A stretch of 29,268 nucleotides of DNA from the NCBI GenBank assembly GCA_002372815.1, contig DFIR01000103.1:1877-31144 (forward strand), in the 5' to 3' direction. A model generated the notes under the pieces. That model made no database searches. It saw only the letters and a list, made by a program, of their open reading frames with translations, and was not told the origin of the DNA. Positions 1 to 8,046 of this stretch are shown in pieces (the first letter of the stretch is position 1; the number at the start of each line of letters is the position of its first letter). A program made the position numbers and the translations under genes. This DNA comes from Lachnospiraceae bacterium UBA3692 (GTDB taxonomy: Bacteria > Bacillota > Clostridia > Lachnospirales > Lachnospiraceae).

Positions 1-1547
1 CCGAAGTCGTTGCACTTGCGGATCAGCGAAGCGGCTTCCGGTCTGCGGAACAGACGCTGCAGCTTGCGCTCCGTGGGCGCGTTGCCCTTCTGCACTTCCG
101 CGCCGCAGGTCTCGATGGAGGTCTCTGTGTGCGCCTTGGACGAACCCGTGGCGCCGCCCATGCCGTCGCGGCCCGTGCGGCCGCCCAGCAGGATGATGAT
201 GTTGCCGGGCTCGGAGCTCTCGCGCTTCACGTTCTCCCTGGCCGCGGCGCCCATCACAGCGCCGATCTCCATTCTCTTGGCGGCGTATCCGGGATGGTAG
301 ATCTCCTTGACCAGGCCGGTCGCAAGGCCGATCTGGTTGCCGTAGCTGGAATACCCCTTGGCCGCGCCTGTCACCAGCTTCTTCTGCGGCAGCTTGCCGT
401 GCATCGTCTCCGAGACGGGGACCGTGGGGTCCGCCGCGCCGGTGACGCGCATCGCCTGGTACACGTAGCCGCGCCCGGACAGCGGATCGCGGATCGCGCC
501 GCCGAGGCAGGTCGCAGCGCCGCCGAAAGGCTCGATCTCCGTGGGGTGGTTGTGCGTCTCGTTCTTGAAGAAGATCAGCCACTCTTCCGTCTCAGGTCCG
601 TTGCCTCTGTCCACCTCGATCGGCACGACAATGCTGCAGGCATTGTTCTCCTCGGAGTCCTCCATGTCCGTCAGCTTGCCGTCCGCCTTCAGCTTCTTCA
701 TGCCCATGAGGGCGAGATCCATCAGGCAGACGTACTTGTCGTCCCGGCCGCTGTAGAGCTCGGCGCGGGTGTCCAGATAGCTCTGGTAGGAAGTTTCGAT
801 CGGCACCCTGTAGAAGCCGTCCTCGAAGGACACGTCCTTCAGCTCGGTGGAGAAGGTCGTGTGGCGGCAGTGGTCCGACCAGTATGTGTCGAGGACACGG
901 ATCTCGGTGATGGTGGGGTCCCTGTGCTCCTCATTCTCGAAATAGGTGCGGATGAAGGCGAAGTCGGCGTAGGTCATCGCCAGGCCCAGGGAATCGTACA
1001 GATCCCTGAAAGCGTGCTCGTCCATTCCGCGGAATCCTTCCAGGATCTGCACGTCCGGCGCCTGCGGGAAAACGTCGCGCAGTGTCTCCGGCTTCTTCAG
1101 GCCCGTCTCGCGGGAATCCACCGGGTTGATGCAATAGCCTTTGACGGCCTCAAATTCCGCGTCGGAGATCTCTCCCGTCAGCACGTAGGTCTGGGCGGTC
1201 CTGATCACCGGCTCTTCCTTCTCACTCAGGAACTGCACGCACTGCACGGCGCTGTCCGCGCGCTGGTCGAACTGCCCCGGCAGGGGCTCGACGCTGAAGA
1301 CGCGCGCGCCTTCCGGGATCGGGAATTCCTCCCTGTACAGCACGTCCACGGGCGGCTCGGAGAAGACGACCCGGCACGCCTCTTCAAAAATATCGTCGGA
1401 TACGTTCTCCACATCATAGCGGATGAGAATACGCACATCCTCGAGACCTGCAACGCCCAGGAATCCGAGGATATCCTCTTTCAGCTGCTTCGCTGCAACA
1501 GCATACGGGGGCTTCTTTTCTACATAGACTCTTCTGACACCGCTCAT
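1..1547 (-). CDS. purL: Phosphoribosylformylglycinamidine synthase, N-terminal part (runs off the window)
   Basis: The reverse strand is open from an ATG at 1547 to the window edge, giving about 515 residues. It reads as the start of the large single-chain FGAM synthase, which uses ATP and glutamine to convert FGAR to FGAM in de novo purine synthesis. Visible hallmarks are a linker-domain stretch STYWSDHCRHTTF-like (read as DTYWSDHCRHTTF) and the active-site segment NETHNHPTEIEPFGGAAT, followed by a glycine-rich GGRTGRDGMGGAT. The family is about 1,250 residues long in clostridia, so the AIR-synthase C-terminal half and glutaminase domain should lie beyond base 1. The start is set by an AGGAGG site just upstream (reverse of 1552-1557). 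It lies 60 bp downstream of the tetR-type gene on the same strand, so co-transcription is possible. I saw no purine riboswitch in that gap. Confidence 0.95.
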   Translation of the reverse strand, partial: MSGVRRVYVEKKPPYAVAAKQLKEDILGFLGVAGLEDVRILIRYDVENVSDDIFEEACRVVFSEPPVDVLYREEFPIPEGARVFSVEPLPGQFDQRADSAVQCVQFLSEKEEPVIRTAQTYVLTGEISDAEFEAVKGYCINPVDSRETGLKKPETLRDVFPQAPDVQILEGFRGMDEHAFRDLYDSLGLAMTYADFAFIRTYFENEEHRDPTITEIRVLDTYWSDHCRHTTFSTELKDVSFEDGFYRVPIETSYQSYLDTRAELYSGRDDKYVCLMDLALMGMKKLKADGKLTDMEDSEENNACSIVVPIEVDRGNGPETEEWLIFFKNETHNHPTEIEPFGGAATCLGGAIRDPLSGRGYVYQAMRVTGAADPTVPVSETMHGKLPQKKLVTGAAKGYSSYGNQIGLATGLVKEIYHPGYAAKRMEIGAVMGAAARENVKRESSEPGNIIILLGGRTGRDGMGGATGSSKAHTETSIETCGAEVQKGNAPTERKLQRLFRRPEAASLIRKCNDF

Positions 1548-1607
1548 TTTGCCTCCTGTCTGGTCCATTTACGCATGTGTCTGTTTTTTTCTGCCGGCGC
1601 TGTGCCG

Positions 1608-2186
1608 TCAGTCCTCTGAAAGCAGCTGCTGCATGATCCTGCGCAGCTGTTCGTCGATCATCTCTTCCGTGACCTGCATGGTCCGTGTCCCGATCCGCAG
1701 CCCTTCGATGATCAGCATGATCTGCCGGGCCGTCTCCTCCGGATCCGTGCGCCGGAACTCTCCGCTGCGGATTCCCCTGCGAAGCAGGTACTTCATGACT
1801 TCCACGGCCTTTTCAAACCGCTCTGTGAGGGCCGCCCTGCCGCTCTCCGAACCCGAGAACGCGAGCTCGTAGGACGCCTCAGTGAGATCCCCCTCCGCGA
1901 GGAGCTCCTTCTTCTGTTCCGCAAGGACCAGCGCCAGCATCTCCTTCGCGTTCCTGGTGCTGCTCAGTCTCTCTTCGAAGCCGGTATCCTCTTCCGATTC
2001 CTCCTGTTTCAGGACATCAAGAAAAATCTCCTCCGTACTCCGGTAGTACAGATAGAGACCTCCTCTGCTGATTCCCGCCGCATCGGCGATGTCCTTCATC
2101 GTCACGCTCCGGAAGCCCTTCTTCAGAAACACTTCGCGCGCGCCGGCAAGAATATGCGCTCTCTTTATATCGGTCCGCTCACTCAA
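1608..2186 (-). CDS. TetR/AcrR family transcriptional regulator
   Basis: The 192-residue protein has a typical TetR N-terminal DNA-binding domain: KRAHILAGAREVFLKKGF, then the helix-turn-helix SVTMKDIADAAGISRGGLYL and YYRSTEEIF (residues about 8-55). The C-terminal ligand-binding half is variable, as usual, and gives no clue to the ligand. The start codon is TTG; a GGGGAG site about 5 bases upstream and the normal distance to the first helix support it, and the next ATG falls inside the helix-turn-helix. It is transcribed toward purL. The intervening 60 bp hold no clear terminator, so it could be co-transcribed with purL or regulate itself. No efflux pump or other obvious target is adjacent. 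Confidence 0.9.
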   Translation of the reverse strand: MSERTDIKRAHILAGAREVFLKKGFRSVTMKDIADAAGISRGGLYLYYRSTEEIFLDVLKQEESEEDTGFEERLSSTRNAKEMLALVLAEQKKELLAEGDLTEASYELAFSGSESGRAALTERFEKAVEVMKYLLRRGIRSGEFRRTDPEETARQIMLIIEGLRIGTRTMQVTEEMIDEQLRRIMQQLLSED

Positions 2187-2226
2187 TCCGGCTCCCCGTT
2201 CGTGCGTCTTTCCTGTTTACCGCTGC

Positions 2227-2254
2227 ATTATAACATACGGAGCGGCGTTGTACA
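2227..2254 (-). promoter_or_regulatory. Candidate promoter of the TetR gene
   Basis: On the reverse strand TGTACA (2254-2249) is followed by a 16-base spacer and TATAAT (2232-2227). A TG one base upstream of the -10 gives an extended -10 element. The predicted transcript starts about 35 bases before the TTG start. No clear palindromic TetR operator was recognised around it. Confidence 0.6.
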
Positions 2255-2340
2255 TAGGCAGATTGCGGGAAAAGAACAGGCTCTCCGCCCCCTCCGCCGT
2301 CACATCCCGAAAAAAAAGACCGAAATGTCGAAGGAGGGGG

Positions 2341-2369
2341 TTGTTTTTTTCTCAGAAATACGGTATTAT
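2341..2369 (+). promoter_or_regulatory. Promoter of the tRNA-Ala gene
   Basis: TTGTTT (2341-2346), a 17-base spacer and TATTAT (2364-2369) lie about 30 bases before the mature 5' end of the tRNA. Position and spacing are as expected for a stand-alone tRNA unit. Confidence 0.7.
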
Positions 2370-2398
2370 ACATCTTGCGCTGATGAACAGCCGCATTT

Positions 2399-2471
2399 GG
2401 GGGCGTAGCTCAGTTGGGAGAGCGCGACACTGGCAGTGTTGAGGTCATGGGTTCAAGTCCCACCGTCTCCA
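2399..2471 (+). tRNA. tRNA-Ala, anticodon GGC
   Basis: The 73 bases fold as a full cloverleaf. The acceptor stem pairs GGGGGCG with CGTCTCC, and the D stem pairs GCTC with GAGC. The anticodon stem pairs CGACA with TGTTG around the loop CTGGCAG (anticodon GGC at 2432-2434). The T loop is TTCAAGT. The G3:U70 wobble pair, the main alanine identity element, is present, and the discriminator is A73. The outer T-stem pair is an A-C mismatch. CCA is not encoded. The gene stands alone with its own promoter and terminator. Confidence 0.96.
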
Positions 2472-2475
2472 CTTA

Positions 2476-2510
2476 CAGGAACCGGACAGATCGTCCGGTT
2501 CCTGTTTTTT
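2476..2510 (+). terminator. Rho-independent terminator of tRNA-Ala
   Basis: A perfect 12-bp stem CAGGAACCGGAC / GTCCGGTTCCTG with a 5-base loop is followed by six T. It starts 5 bases after the tRNA discriminator base. Confidence 0.95.
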
Positions 2511-2565
2511 ATGTCCCCGGTCCCGCAGGAGAGCCTGTGCGCCTTCCTGCGTCACAGTCATTGCA

Positions 2566-3492
2566 TCACAGCCATTTCTTCCTCTTGAACCAGATGATCC
2601 CGCTGATCACGATCACCAGGCAGAGCACGATGACGCCGATATACCCGTATTCCCATGTGAGCTCCGGCATCGTCACGAAGTTCATGCCGTACCAGCCGAC
2701 GATCAGTGTGAGCGGCATGAAGATCGCCGTGATGACTGTGAGCACGGTCATGATCCTGTTCATCTTGATGTCCATCTGCGTGGAGAACAGCTCCTGCAGC
2801 TGCACTGTATAGTCCCAGAGGGACTTGACATGGTCCATCAGTCTGGACACGCGGTCATTGAACAGACGGAAATACCGGAGATTCTCCTCCTTGAAGAATC
2901 CGTTCTCGTTGTCCTCCAGTTCCTGGCTGAAGTCGATCAGCTGCTCGTAGTGGATGCGCAGGTCCATGATGAAGCTCCGGATCTCGTTCAGGCGGTCCGG
3001 GTACTCATCCAGTTCTCCGGACAGGATCTCGTCCTCGATCCCCCGGAGCTCCTGCTCCGATTCCGCCAGGAAGTGCAGGTCCCGCTCGATGAGCTTGTCC
3101 ATGAAATCATACAGGAAACGTTCCAGAGACGGCAGACGCCACTTCTTGGTCTGCCGGATCTGTTCCACCATCTTTCCGGCAAATTCCCCGTTTTCGATGA
3201 AGATGATGCCTTGCTCGTCCAGGACGAAAGCGGATCTGTGCGGCGGCTTCTCCCGCATCTTGCGCCGCGGTACATAAAAAGTGCCGGTAAGAGACGTATA
3301 GTTGACGGTGGCCTTGGTCTCCAGCACGTCCGTCGGATCCAGATCCATGTCGATGATCATATCGAACAGGCTGCGCTTCTCTTTCCACGTCTCCGGATTC
3401 ATGACCAGCACATACGGAGGGTCCCCCTCCTTCCTGCCGCGGATCTCCCCGGCGGTACAGGGCGTCAGTGTCTCTCTGATCAGATAGTACAT
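2566..3492 (-). CDS. corA: CorA family magnesium/divalent cation transporter
   Basis: The 308-residue protein has the CorA architecture: a long cytoplasmic N-terminal part (residues about 1-240, with an acidic helical region near LESEQELRGIEDEIL), then two membrane segments at the C terminus. The first ends in the signature YGMNF (residues about 268-272), and the second (VIVLCLVIVISGIIWF) is followed by the basic tail KRKKWL. CorA proteins form pentameric channels for Mg2+ and sometimes Co2+ or Ni2+. The ATG at 3492 has a strong AGGAGG site. The gene is convergent with tRNA-Ala and divergent from the yitT-type gene. It is monocistronic by position. Substrate choice among divalent cations cannot be told from sequence. 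Confidence 0.93.
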   Translation of the reverse strand: MYYLIRETLTPCTAGEIRGRKEGDPPYVLVMNPETWKEKRSLFDMIIDMDLDPTDVLETKATVNYTSLTGTFYVPRRKMREKPPHRSAFVLDEQGIIFIENGEFAGKMVEQIRQTKKWRLPSLERFLYDFMDKLIERDLHFLAESEQELRGIEDEILSGELDEYPDRLNEIRSFIMDLRIHYEQLIDFSQELEDNENGFFKEENLRYFRLFNDRVSRLMDHVKSLWDYTVQLQELFSTQMDIKMNRIMTVLTVITAIFMPLTLIVGWYGMNFVTMPELTWEYGYIGVIVLCLVIVISGIIWFKRKKWL

Positions 3493-3522
3493 TTTCCCCT
3501 CCTGCTGACTGTATTTTCATTC

Positions 3523-3551
3523 ATTGTACACTGATTCATACGCATTGCCCA
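3523..3551 (-). promoter_or_regulatory. Candidate promoter of corA
   Basis: On the reverse strand TGGGCA (3551-3546), 17 bases, then TACAAT (3528-3523). The start codon follows 30 bases downstream. Four of six bases match consensus in the -35 and five of six in the -10. Confidence 0.5.
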
Positions 3552-3595
3552 GTGATACGTCCCTGCTCCGGTCTTTCTTTTTGTGAAAAAATGTG

Positions 3596-3601
3596 TATAA
3601 T
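3596..3601 (+). promoter_or_regulatory. -10 element upstream of the yitT-type gene
   Basis: A perfect TATAAT at 3596-3601 preceded by TGTG. No good -35 is seen at 16-18 bases. It would start an RNA near 3608, about 134 bases before the coding region. Confidence 0.5.
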
Positions 3602-3655
3602 GAGAGTCAGAAAAGAGGGACGCACATCCCGCATCAGGAATGTTCGCCCGCTCCA

Positions 3656-3714
3656 TATTTCTCGCAGTATGAGAATCGTTTTGCAAGGGTCCGCAGTCAT
3701 GTGGCTCTTTTTTT
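3656..3714 (+). promoter_or_regulatory. Structured leader with terminator-like hairpin before yitT (possible attenuator or small RNA end)
   Basis: Between the -10 element and the yitT-type start lie two hairpins. The first pairs TTCTC with GAGAA around 3656-3676. The second pairs CCGCA (3691-3695) with TGTGG (3700-3704) and is followed by seven T (3708-3714). The second looks like a weak intrinsic terminator placed about 15 bases before the ribosome-binding site. I could not match the leader to any riboswitch class I know. Confidence 0.4.
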
Positions 3715-3741
3715 ATTCTGTACGACCGGAGGAGGCTGTCT

Positions 3742-4638
3742 ATGTCTGAAAAGCTGTTCAATGCGCCCGCGCGGCGCGAACGTCTGCGCGATTATCTGTA
3801 TATTGCCGCCGGCACGTGCCTGATGGCTCTGTCGACGAACCTTTTCTATACTCCCGCCCACATGACGCCGGGCGGCTTCACCGGCCTTGCGATCATCCTG
3901 CAGACCGTATCCTCCGCCTTCTTTGAGGGCGGGATCCCGGTCTGGCTGGGAAGCGCCATCCTCAACCTCCCTCTCATCCTCTTCTCGGTGCTGCTGCGTG
4001 GCTGGTCCTTCGTGCGCAGGACCTTCCTTGCGGCAGTCGTATACTCCGTCTGGCTGTATCTGATCCCCGAGACCGGCCTGGTCGTGGAGGATCCGTTCCT
4101 GACCGCCGCAATGGGCGGCGCGCTGATGGGCGCCGGACTCGGCGTCGTCTTCCTCGGCAGGGCTACCACAGGCGGCACGGACACACTTGCCGCCATCATC
4201 AACCGGCTCCTTCCGTATATTTCCACCGCCCGCATCCTCTGGGTGCTGGACGGCATCGTGATCCTCCTCTCCGCCTGGATCTACGGCATCGCCATCTCCC
4301 TCTACGCGCTGCTCTCCGTGATCCTCTGCAGCAGGCTTGCCGACGGAATCATTGCGGGCTTCCGCAACGCCTACACCGCCTACATCATTTCGGAGCGGTA
4401 CGAGGAGATCAAGGACAGGATCTTCGCGGAGATCAACCGCGGCGCGACGCTTCTCGAAGGGACCGGCCTTTACACCGGTGTCCGCCGCCCGGTCCTCTTC
4501 TGCGCCGTCTCCCGCAAGCAGGCGGTCGTCCTCCGGGACATCGTCTCCGAGACCGACAGGAACGCCTTCATGATCCTGGTGGACGCCTCGGAGATCCGCG
4601 GCGAGGGCTTCCTGAAATACAGCAAAGAGGAGTTCTGA
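3742..4638 (+). CDS. YitT family membrane protein (DUF161 + DUF2179)
   Basis: The 298-residue protein begins with a short basic cytoplasmic segment. It then has five to six hydrophobic segments, including YIAAGTCLMALSTNLFYTPA and TPGGFTGLAIIL, the typical YitT signature region. Residues about 215-298 form the soluble DUF2179 domain (GATLLEGTGLYTG, VLRDIVSETDRNAFMILVDA). YitT proteins are common in Firmicutes, often in several copies. They are predicted transport or membrane-associated proteins whose function is not settled. The ATG at 3742 follows GGAGGAGG. The gene stands alone, divergent from corA. Its leader carries a terminator-like hairpin, which suggests conditional expression. Confidence 0.9.
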   Translation: MSEKLFNAPARRERLRDYLYIAAGTCLMALSTNLFYTPAHMTPGGFTGLAIILQTVSSAFFEGGIPVWLGSAILNLPLILFSVLLRGWSFVRRTFLAAVVYSVWLYLIPETGLVVEDPFLTAAMGGALMGAGLGVVFLGRATTGGTDTLAAIINRLLPYISTARILWVLDGIVILLSAWIYGIAISLYALLSVILCSRLADGIIAGFRNAYTAYIISERYEEIKDRIFAEINRGATLLEGTGLYTGVRRPVLFCAVSRKQAVVLRDIVSETDRNAFMILVDASEIRGEGFLKYSKEEF

Positions 4639-4655
4639 CCTTTCCGCCTGTCAAC

Positions 4656-5882
4656 TCATGGCACTCTCTTCTGGCAGCAGTTCTTGAACTTCTTCCCGCT
4701 GCCGCAGGGACAGGGGTCGTTGCGGCCGGTCTTCCGGTACCTGCCTCTCTCCTCCGCGATCAGCGTCTGCAGCAGCTCCGAAGGGGACGGATCCTTCGCG
4801 GCCAGTTCGATGGCCCGCCGCAGCCGCGGCACAGCATAGTCGAAGAAGGCGTACAATCCGCCGCACAGGTCATACTGTCCCGGCTCGCCGTCCGCAGACA
4901 GGGAAAAACGGTCCTTCAGACATCCGCCGCCGCACATCTCCAGATAGGGACAGGCGCGGCACTGCGCGGTCAGGGCCTCCCGCTTCCGGTTCCCGAACCG
5001 CTCCTGCTCCGGGAGCTGTAGCAGCGTCTGCAGAGGCTCCTCGCAGGCGCTTCCGATCCGGTGCTCCGGGTCCACAAAGTGGTCGCAGGCGTAGATGCTC
5101 CCGTCGTTCTCCGCGATCAGTACGTTCCCGCAGACCGGCGCCATCCAGCACAGACCCGGCGAACCGCCCTGCAGCACCCGGATCATCTCCGAGAAGAGCT
5201 GCACCTGCGTCCTCGCCAGGTCCCTGTAGAACCAGGCCGCGAAGACATCCTTCAGAAAGTTTCCGTAGGACTCGGAAGAGACCTGCTGCGGCTGCTGCAG
5301 GATCGGGATGAACTGCATCCAGCCGGTCCCCAGATCCCGGAGCGCCCGGTAGACCTCCGCGCCCCGCCTTGCCGTCTCCTCTGTGACGGTGCACAGCAGA
5401 TCCGGCTGCAAGCCGTGCGCCTGCAGGCGGCGGATGCTGTCCCGGACCTTCTCATACGTCCCCTCTCCCCGCACATCTCTCCGGTACAGGTCATGGACCA
5501 TCTGTGTGCCGTCGATGCTGACGCCCACATCGAAGTGCTCCTCCGCGAGGAAAGCGCACCAGTCATCGTCCAGCAGCAGCCCGTTGGTCTGCAGGTTGTT
5601 CCAGCACTCCCAGCCTTCCGGCAGGTATTTCTGTTCCAGCCGCACCGCCTCTCTGTAGAAATCGAGGCCCGCAAGCGTCGGCTCCCCGCCGTGCCAGGTG
5701 AAGCGCACGACCGGCCCCGGCACGGACGCGATATAATTGCGGATCACCGTCTCCAGGGTCTCCGCCGTCATGCGCGCGTGGCGGTCCGTGCCCGTCTGTG
5801 TCCCCAGATAATAGCAATAGGCGCACCGCATATTGCAGGATGCGCCTACCGGTTTGATCATGAGCGAGAACTCTTTCTTCAT
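4656..5882 (-). CDS. Radical SAM/SPASM enzyme, anaerobic sulfatase-maturase-like, with C-terminal SEC-C motif
   Basis: Residues 16-23 carry the radical SAM cluster motif CNMRCAYC. The WHGGEP segment and the overall order match anaerobic sulfatase-maturating enzymes, which oxidise a Cys or Ser in a sulfatase to formylglycine. The SPASM region near residues 245-335 shows CWMAPVC, the YACDHF segment with the Asp used by characterised maturases, and CRACPYLEMCGGGC for auxiliary [4Fe-4S] clusters. The protein is 408 residues, against roughly 370 for the clostridial maturase. The extra C terminus is a zinc-binding SEC-C motif (NDPCPCGSGKKFKNCC). It starts 9 bp after the dienelactone-hydrolase-like gene and shares its promoter. 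No sulfatase is in the window, so the substrate may be encoded elsewhere or be a different peptide. Confidence 0.88.
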   Translation of the reverse strand: MKKEFSLMIKPVGASCNMRCAYCYYLGTQTGTDRHARMTAETLETVIRNYIASVPGPVVRFTWHGGEPTLAGLDFYREAVRLEQKYLPEGWECWNNLQTNGLLLDDDWCAFLAEEHFDVGVSIDGTQMVHDLYRRDVRGEGTYEKVRDSIRRLQAHGLQPDLLCTVTEETARRGAEVYRALRDLGTGWMQFIPILQQPQQVSSESYGNFLKDVFAAWFYRDLARTQVQLFSEMIRVLQGGSPGLCWMAPVCGNVLIAENDGSIYACDHFVDPEHRIGSACEEPLQTLLQLPEQERFGNRKREALTAQCRACPYLEMCGGGCLKDRFSLSADGEPGQYDLCGGLYAFFDYAVPRLRRAIELAAKDPSPSELLQTLIAEERGRYRKTGRNDPCPCGSGKKFKNCCQKRVP

Positions 5883-5891
5883 AGGTCTCCG

Positions 5892-6659
5892 CTATTCCTT
5901 CAGATGCCTGTCAAAGAACGCCAGCGCCTTGTTCCAGGAATCCATCGCCTGCTCCTGCCGGTACATCGGCCGGTCGTAGTACCAGATCCCGTGCCCCGCT
6001 TCATTATAGCGCAGGAACGTGTACTCCTTCCCGCAGGCTTTGAGGCGCTCCTCCAGAACGTCGACGTCCGCCTTCGAGGGGTTCCGGTCGTCGTTTCCGA
6101 AGATTCCCAGAAGCGGGATCTGCAGCTGCTCCGTGTACTCGATGGGTGCGACCGGACGCGCGGGCGTCGCGGCTTCCGGAGGCGCCACCACACCGCCGCC
6201 CCAGCAGTCCACGCAGGCGTCGAAGCCTTCGATCGTACAGGCCGCCAGATAGGCGTGTCTTCCGCCGGAGCACATGCCGGTCACGCCGACCTTGCCATTG
6301 GCGTTCGGCTGTGCCTTCAGGAAGTCCAGGCATCCCTTTGTGTCCGCCATGACATTGTCATCTCTGGCCCCGCCTTCCGACATCATCTTCGCGGAGATGT
6401 CCGCGGGTCTGCCGTGGCCGAAATCCTGGTAGATGTCGGGGCAGATGACACTGTAGCCATGCTCTGTGTAACGTCTGGCCGTCTCCCGGTTGAACTCGTC
6501 CCATCCGGGAATATGCGGGATCAGGACGATTCCCGGGCAGCTCTCCGCACCCAGCGGGCGGGAATAATATGCGCGCACCATCTTACCGTCATGTCCCGGC
6601 ACGGAGACCGTCTCCGCGATCATGCCGGAATATGCGGCGGTATCCCAGTTATTCCACAT
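5892..6659 (-). CDS. Dienelactone hydrolase family alpha/beta hydrolase
   Basis: The 255-residue protein has the dienelactone hydrolase fold and triad: nucleophile Cys in GMCSGG (residues about 121-126), Asp in GNDDRNP and His in NEAGHGIWYYD near the C terminus. The family uses a Cys-His-Asp triad to hydrolyse lactones and esters; the substrate here cannot be inferred. I chose the ATG at 6659, preceded by AAGGGTGGTG; longer readings lack a better site and would overlap the promoter. It is the first gene of a two-gene unit with the radical SAM enzyme 9 bp downstream, but no biochemical link between the two is obvious. Confidence 0.88.
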   Translation of the reverse strand: MWNNWDTAAYSGMIAETVSVPGHDGKMVRAYYSRPLGAESCPGIVLIPHIPGWDEFNRETARRYTEHGYSVICPDIYQDFGHGRPADISAKMMSEGGARDDNVMADTKGCLDFLKAQPNANGKVGVTGMCSGGRHAYLAACTIEGFDACVDCWGGGVVAPPEAATPARPVAPIEYTEQLQIPLLGIFGNDDRNPSKADVDVLEERLKACGKEYTFLRYNEAGHGIWYYDRPMYRQEQAMDSWNKALAFFDRHLKE

Positions 6660-6699
6660 TGTTTCACCACCCTTCTTTGATAAAACATTCCCTCCGTAC

Positions 6700-6728
6700 A
6701 TTATCGCATCACTGTATTGAAGTGTCAA
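6700..6728 (-). promoter_or_regulatory. Strong promoter of the hydrolase/radical SAM unit
   Basis: On the reverse strand a perfect TTGACA (6728-6723), a 17-base spacer and GATAAT (6705-6700), with TG one base before the -10. It lies 40 bases before the hydrolase start codon. This is the best consensus promoter in the window. Confidence 0.85.
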
Positions 6729-6751
6729 TCCGGCACCGGCAGCCAGCCCGT

Positions 6752-8017
6752 TTACGGGACGCTGATCTCCAGATGTATGCCGCTCTGCGAGGTCGTCTCC
6801 ACCTTGGACCGGATCCACGGGCCGTAATTGTAGTCCTCCAGGATCTGCAGCATCCGCTCATACGCGAGGTCGCCGCGGATCTCTTCGGCGTGGTCCGCCA
6901 GTGTCCCCTCTCCGTAGTAGCGGAAATACCTGTCCAGCAGGTCCAGGACCAGCTCCCGCTCTCTCCCGGTCACACGCTCCTTCTGCAGGATCTTTGTAAA
7001 GGTCTGCCGGAGATAATCGCTGTTTTCCCGGTCCAGAGCCGCCAGCTGCTCCGCTGTCTCCGGCGCATACTTCTCAAAATCGACCGGGGCCGCACCGTAC
7101 ACGATCCGGTAGCCGTCTCCTTCCCCCGTCTCCTGGGTGTCGATCGCCAGGTTCCCCATCATGTGCCGCCCGGAGAAAGGCATGCCACTGATGATCTCAT
7201 ACAGCCCCTGCTCCTCCGAGATGTACTGGGAGTGCAGGTGGCCCGTCATGGCCAGTCGGACACCGCTCTCCCGGAGCAGGTCGGCCAGCCCCTCATTCTG
7301 GATCAGGTAGCCGGACGTATTGGATCCGCCGCGCCCGTAGAGGACGCTGTGGTGCGAGAGCCAGATGACCGGCCGCCCGCGGTACTTGTCCAGCATTTCC
7401 CGGAGCCATTCCATGGTCTCGGCAGAGAAGGCGCCCTCCCCGCCGGGATGGACGGCATTGTCATCCATCGCCAGGAAGACCGCGTCCCCGACCTCGGCGG
7501 CGTAGCTCAGGGAAGCCGGATCCCTGTCCGTCCACTCCACGAGGCCGTAATAGACCTCCTCGAAGTCGGCGGCATCCATCCGGTTCATGTCGTGGTTGCC
7601 GGTCGTCAGGATGACCCGGATCCCCGCGTCGCGGATCTTCGCGAGTTTGTTCGCCAGGCCCGTTGCGTCGTACCGGTCGCCGCTGTTCGTATTGTCCCCG
7701 GTCATGATGAAGACATCCGGCTTCCGGTCGATCACCTCCGCGATGATCGCGTCCGTGATCTCCTCCGCCAGCGCCATCCCGGACACCAGCGTGTTATCCA
7801 CCTCTTTATATTCCGTGTAATGCAGGTCCGACAGGACGATCGCGCGCACGTCGGCGCTGTCGAAAGCCTCGGGGATCGTGAAGACTGTCTTCTCCGGCTC
7901 CGGGCCGCTTCCGCTGTCCTTCCGGCCGCATCCGGCGAGCAGAAATGCACACAGCAGGACCGCCAGGATCTTGCGCCATCTCTTCCCGGCAGATCCCGGC
8001 GCTGTATCAAAAGTCAT
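6752..8017 (-). CDS. Lipoprotein calcineurin-like metallophosphoesterase
   Basis: The 421-residue product starts with a signal peptide ending in the lipobox LLAGC (Cys near residue 30), so it is likely anchored outside the cell membrane. The metallophosphoesterase motifs appear in order: SDLHY, TGDNTNSGD, TGNHDMNR, SHHSV and TGHLHSQ. These bind two metal ions and hydrolyse phosphomonoesters or diesters; the substrate is not predictable. The reading frame is open further upstream to 8137, but the ATG at 8017 has a GGGAGGAAC site and gives the signal peptide directly at the N terminus. The ACP gene ends 29 bp upstream on the same strand, so the two are probably co-transcribed. Confidence 0.9.
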   Translation of the reverse strand: MTFDTAPGSAGKRWRKILAVLLCAFLLAGCGRKDSGSGPEPEKTVFTIPEAFDSADVRAIVLSDLHYTEYKEVDNTLVSGMALAEEITDAIIAEVIDRKPDVFIMTGDNTNSGDRYDATGLANKLAKIRDAGIRVILTTGNHDMNRMDAADFEEVYYGLVEWTDRDPASLSYAAEVGDAVFLAMDDNAVHPGGEGAFSAETMEWLREMLDKYRGRPVIWLSHHSVLYGRGGSNTSGYLIQNEGLADLLRESGVRLAMTGHLHSQYISEEQGLYEIISGMPFSGRHMMGNLAIDTQETGEGDGYRIVYGAAPVDFEKYAPETAEQLAALDRENSDYLRQTFTKILQKERVTGRERELVLDLLDRYFRYYGEGTLADHAEEIRGDLAYERMLQILEDYNYGPWIRSKVETTSQSGIHLEISVP

Positions 8018-8046
8018 GAAGTTCCTCCCTGCCCGGTTCCCGAAAA

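Noticed and set aside
1560..1610. Terminator between the TetR gene and purL
   Set aside because: A hairpin CTG-CGGC/GCCG-CAG is present, but its run of A lies on the wrong side for either gene.
129..1619. 496-residue forward open frame opposite purL
   Set aside because: It is the antisense shadow of purL: no family resemblance and low-complexity composition typical of GC-rich shadow frames. The same applies to the long forward frames opposite the minus-strand genes at 5061-6680, 6569-8164, 15672-17858, 21905-24169 and 27263-28555.
2179..2373. 64-residue reverse frame between the TetR gene and tRNA
   Set aside because: It overlaps two promoters, has no ribosome-binding site and shows no recognisable sequence.
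3608..3714. Known riboswitch before yitT
   Set aside because: Compared by eye with purine, SAM, TPP, c-di-GMP, fluoride, guanidine and manganese core motifs; none fits.
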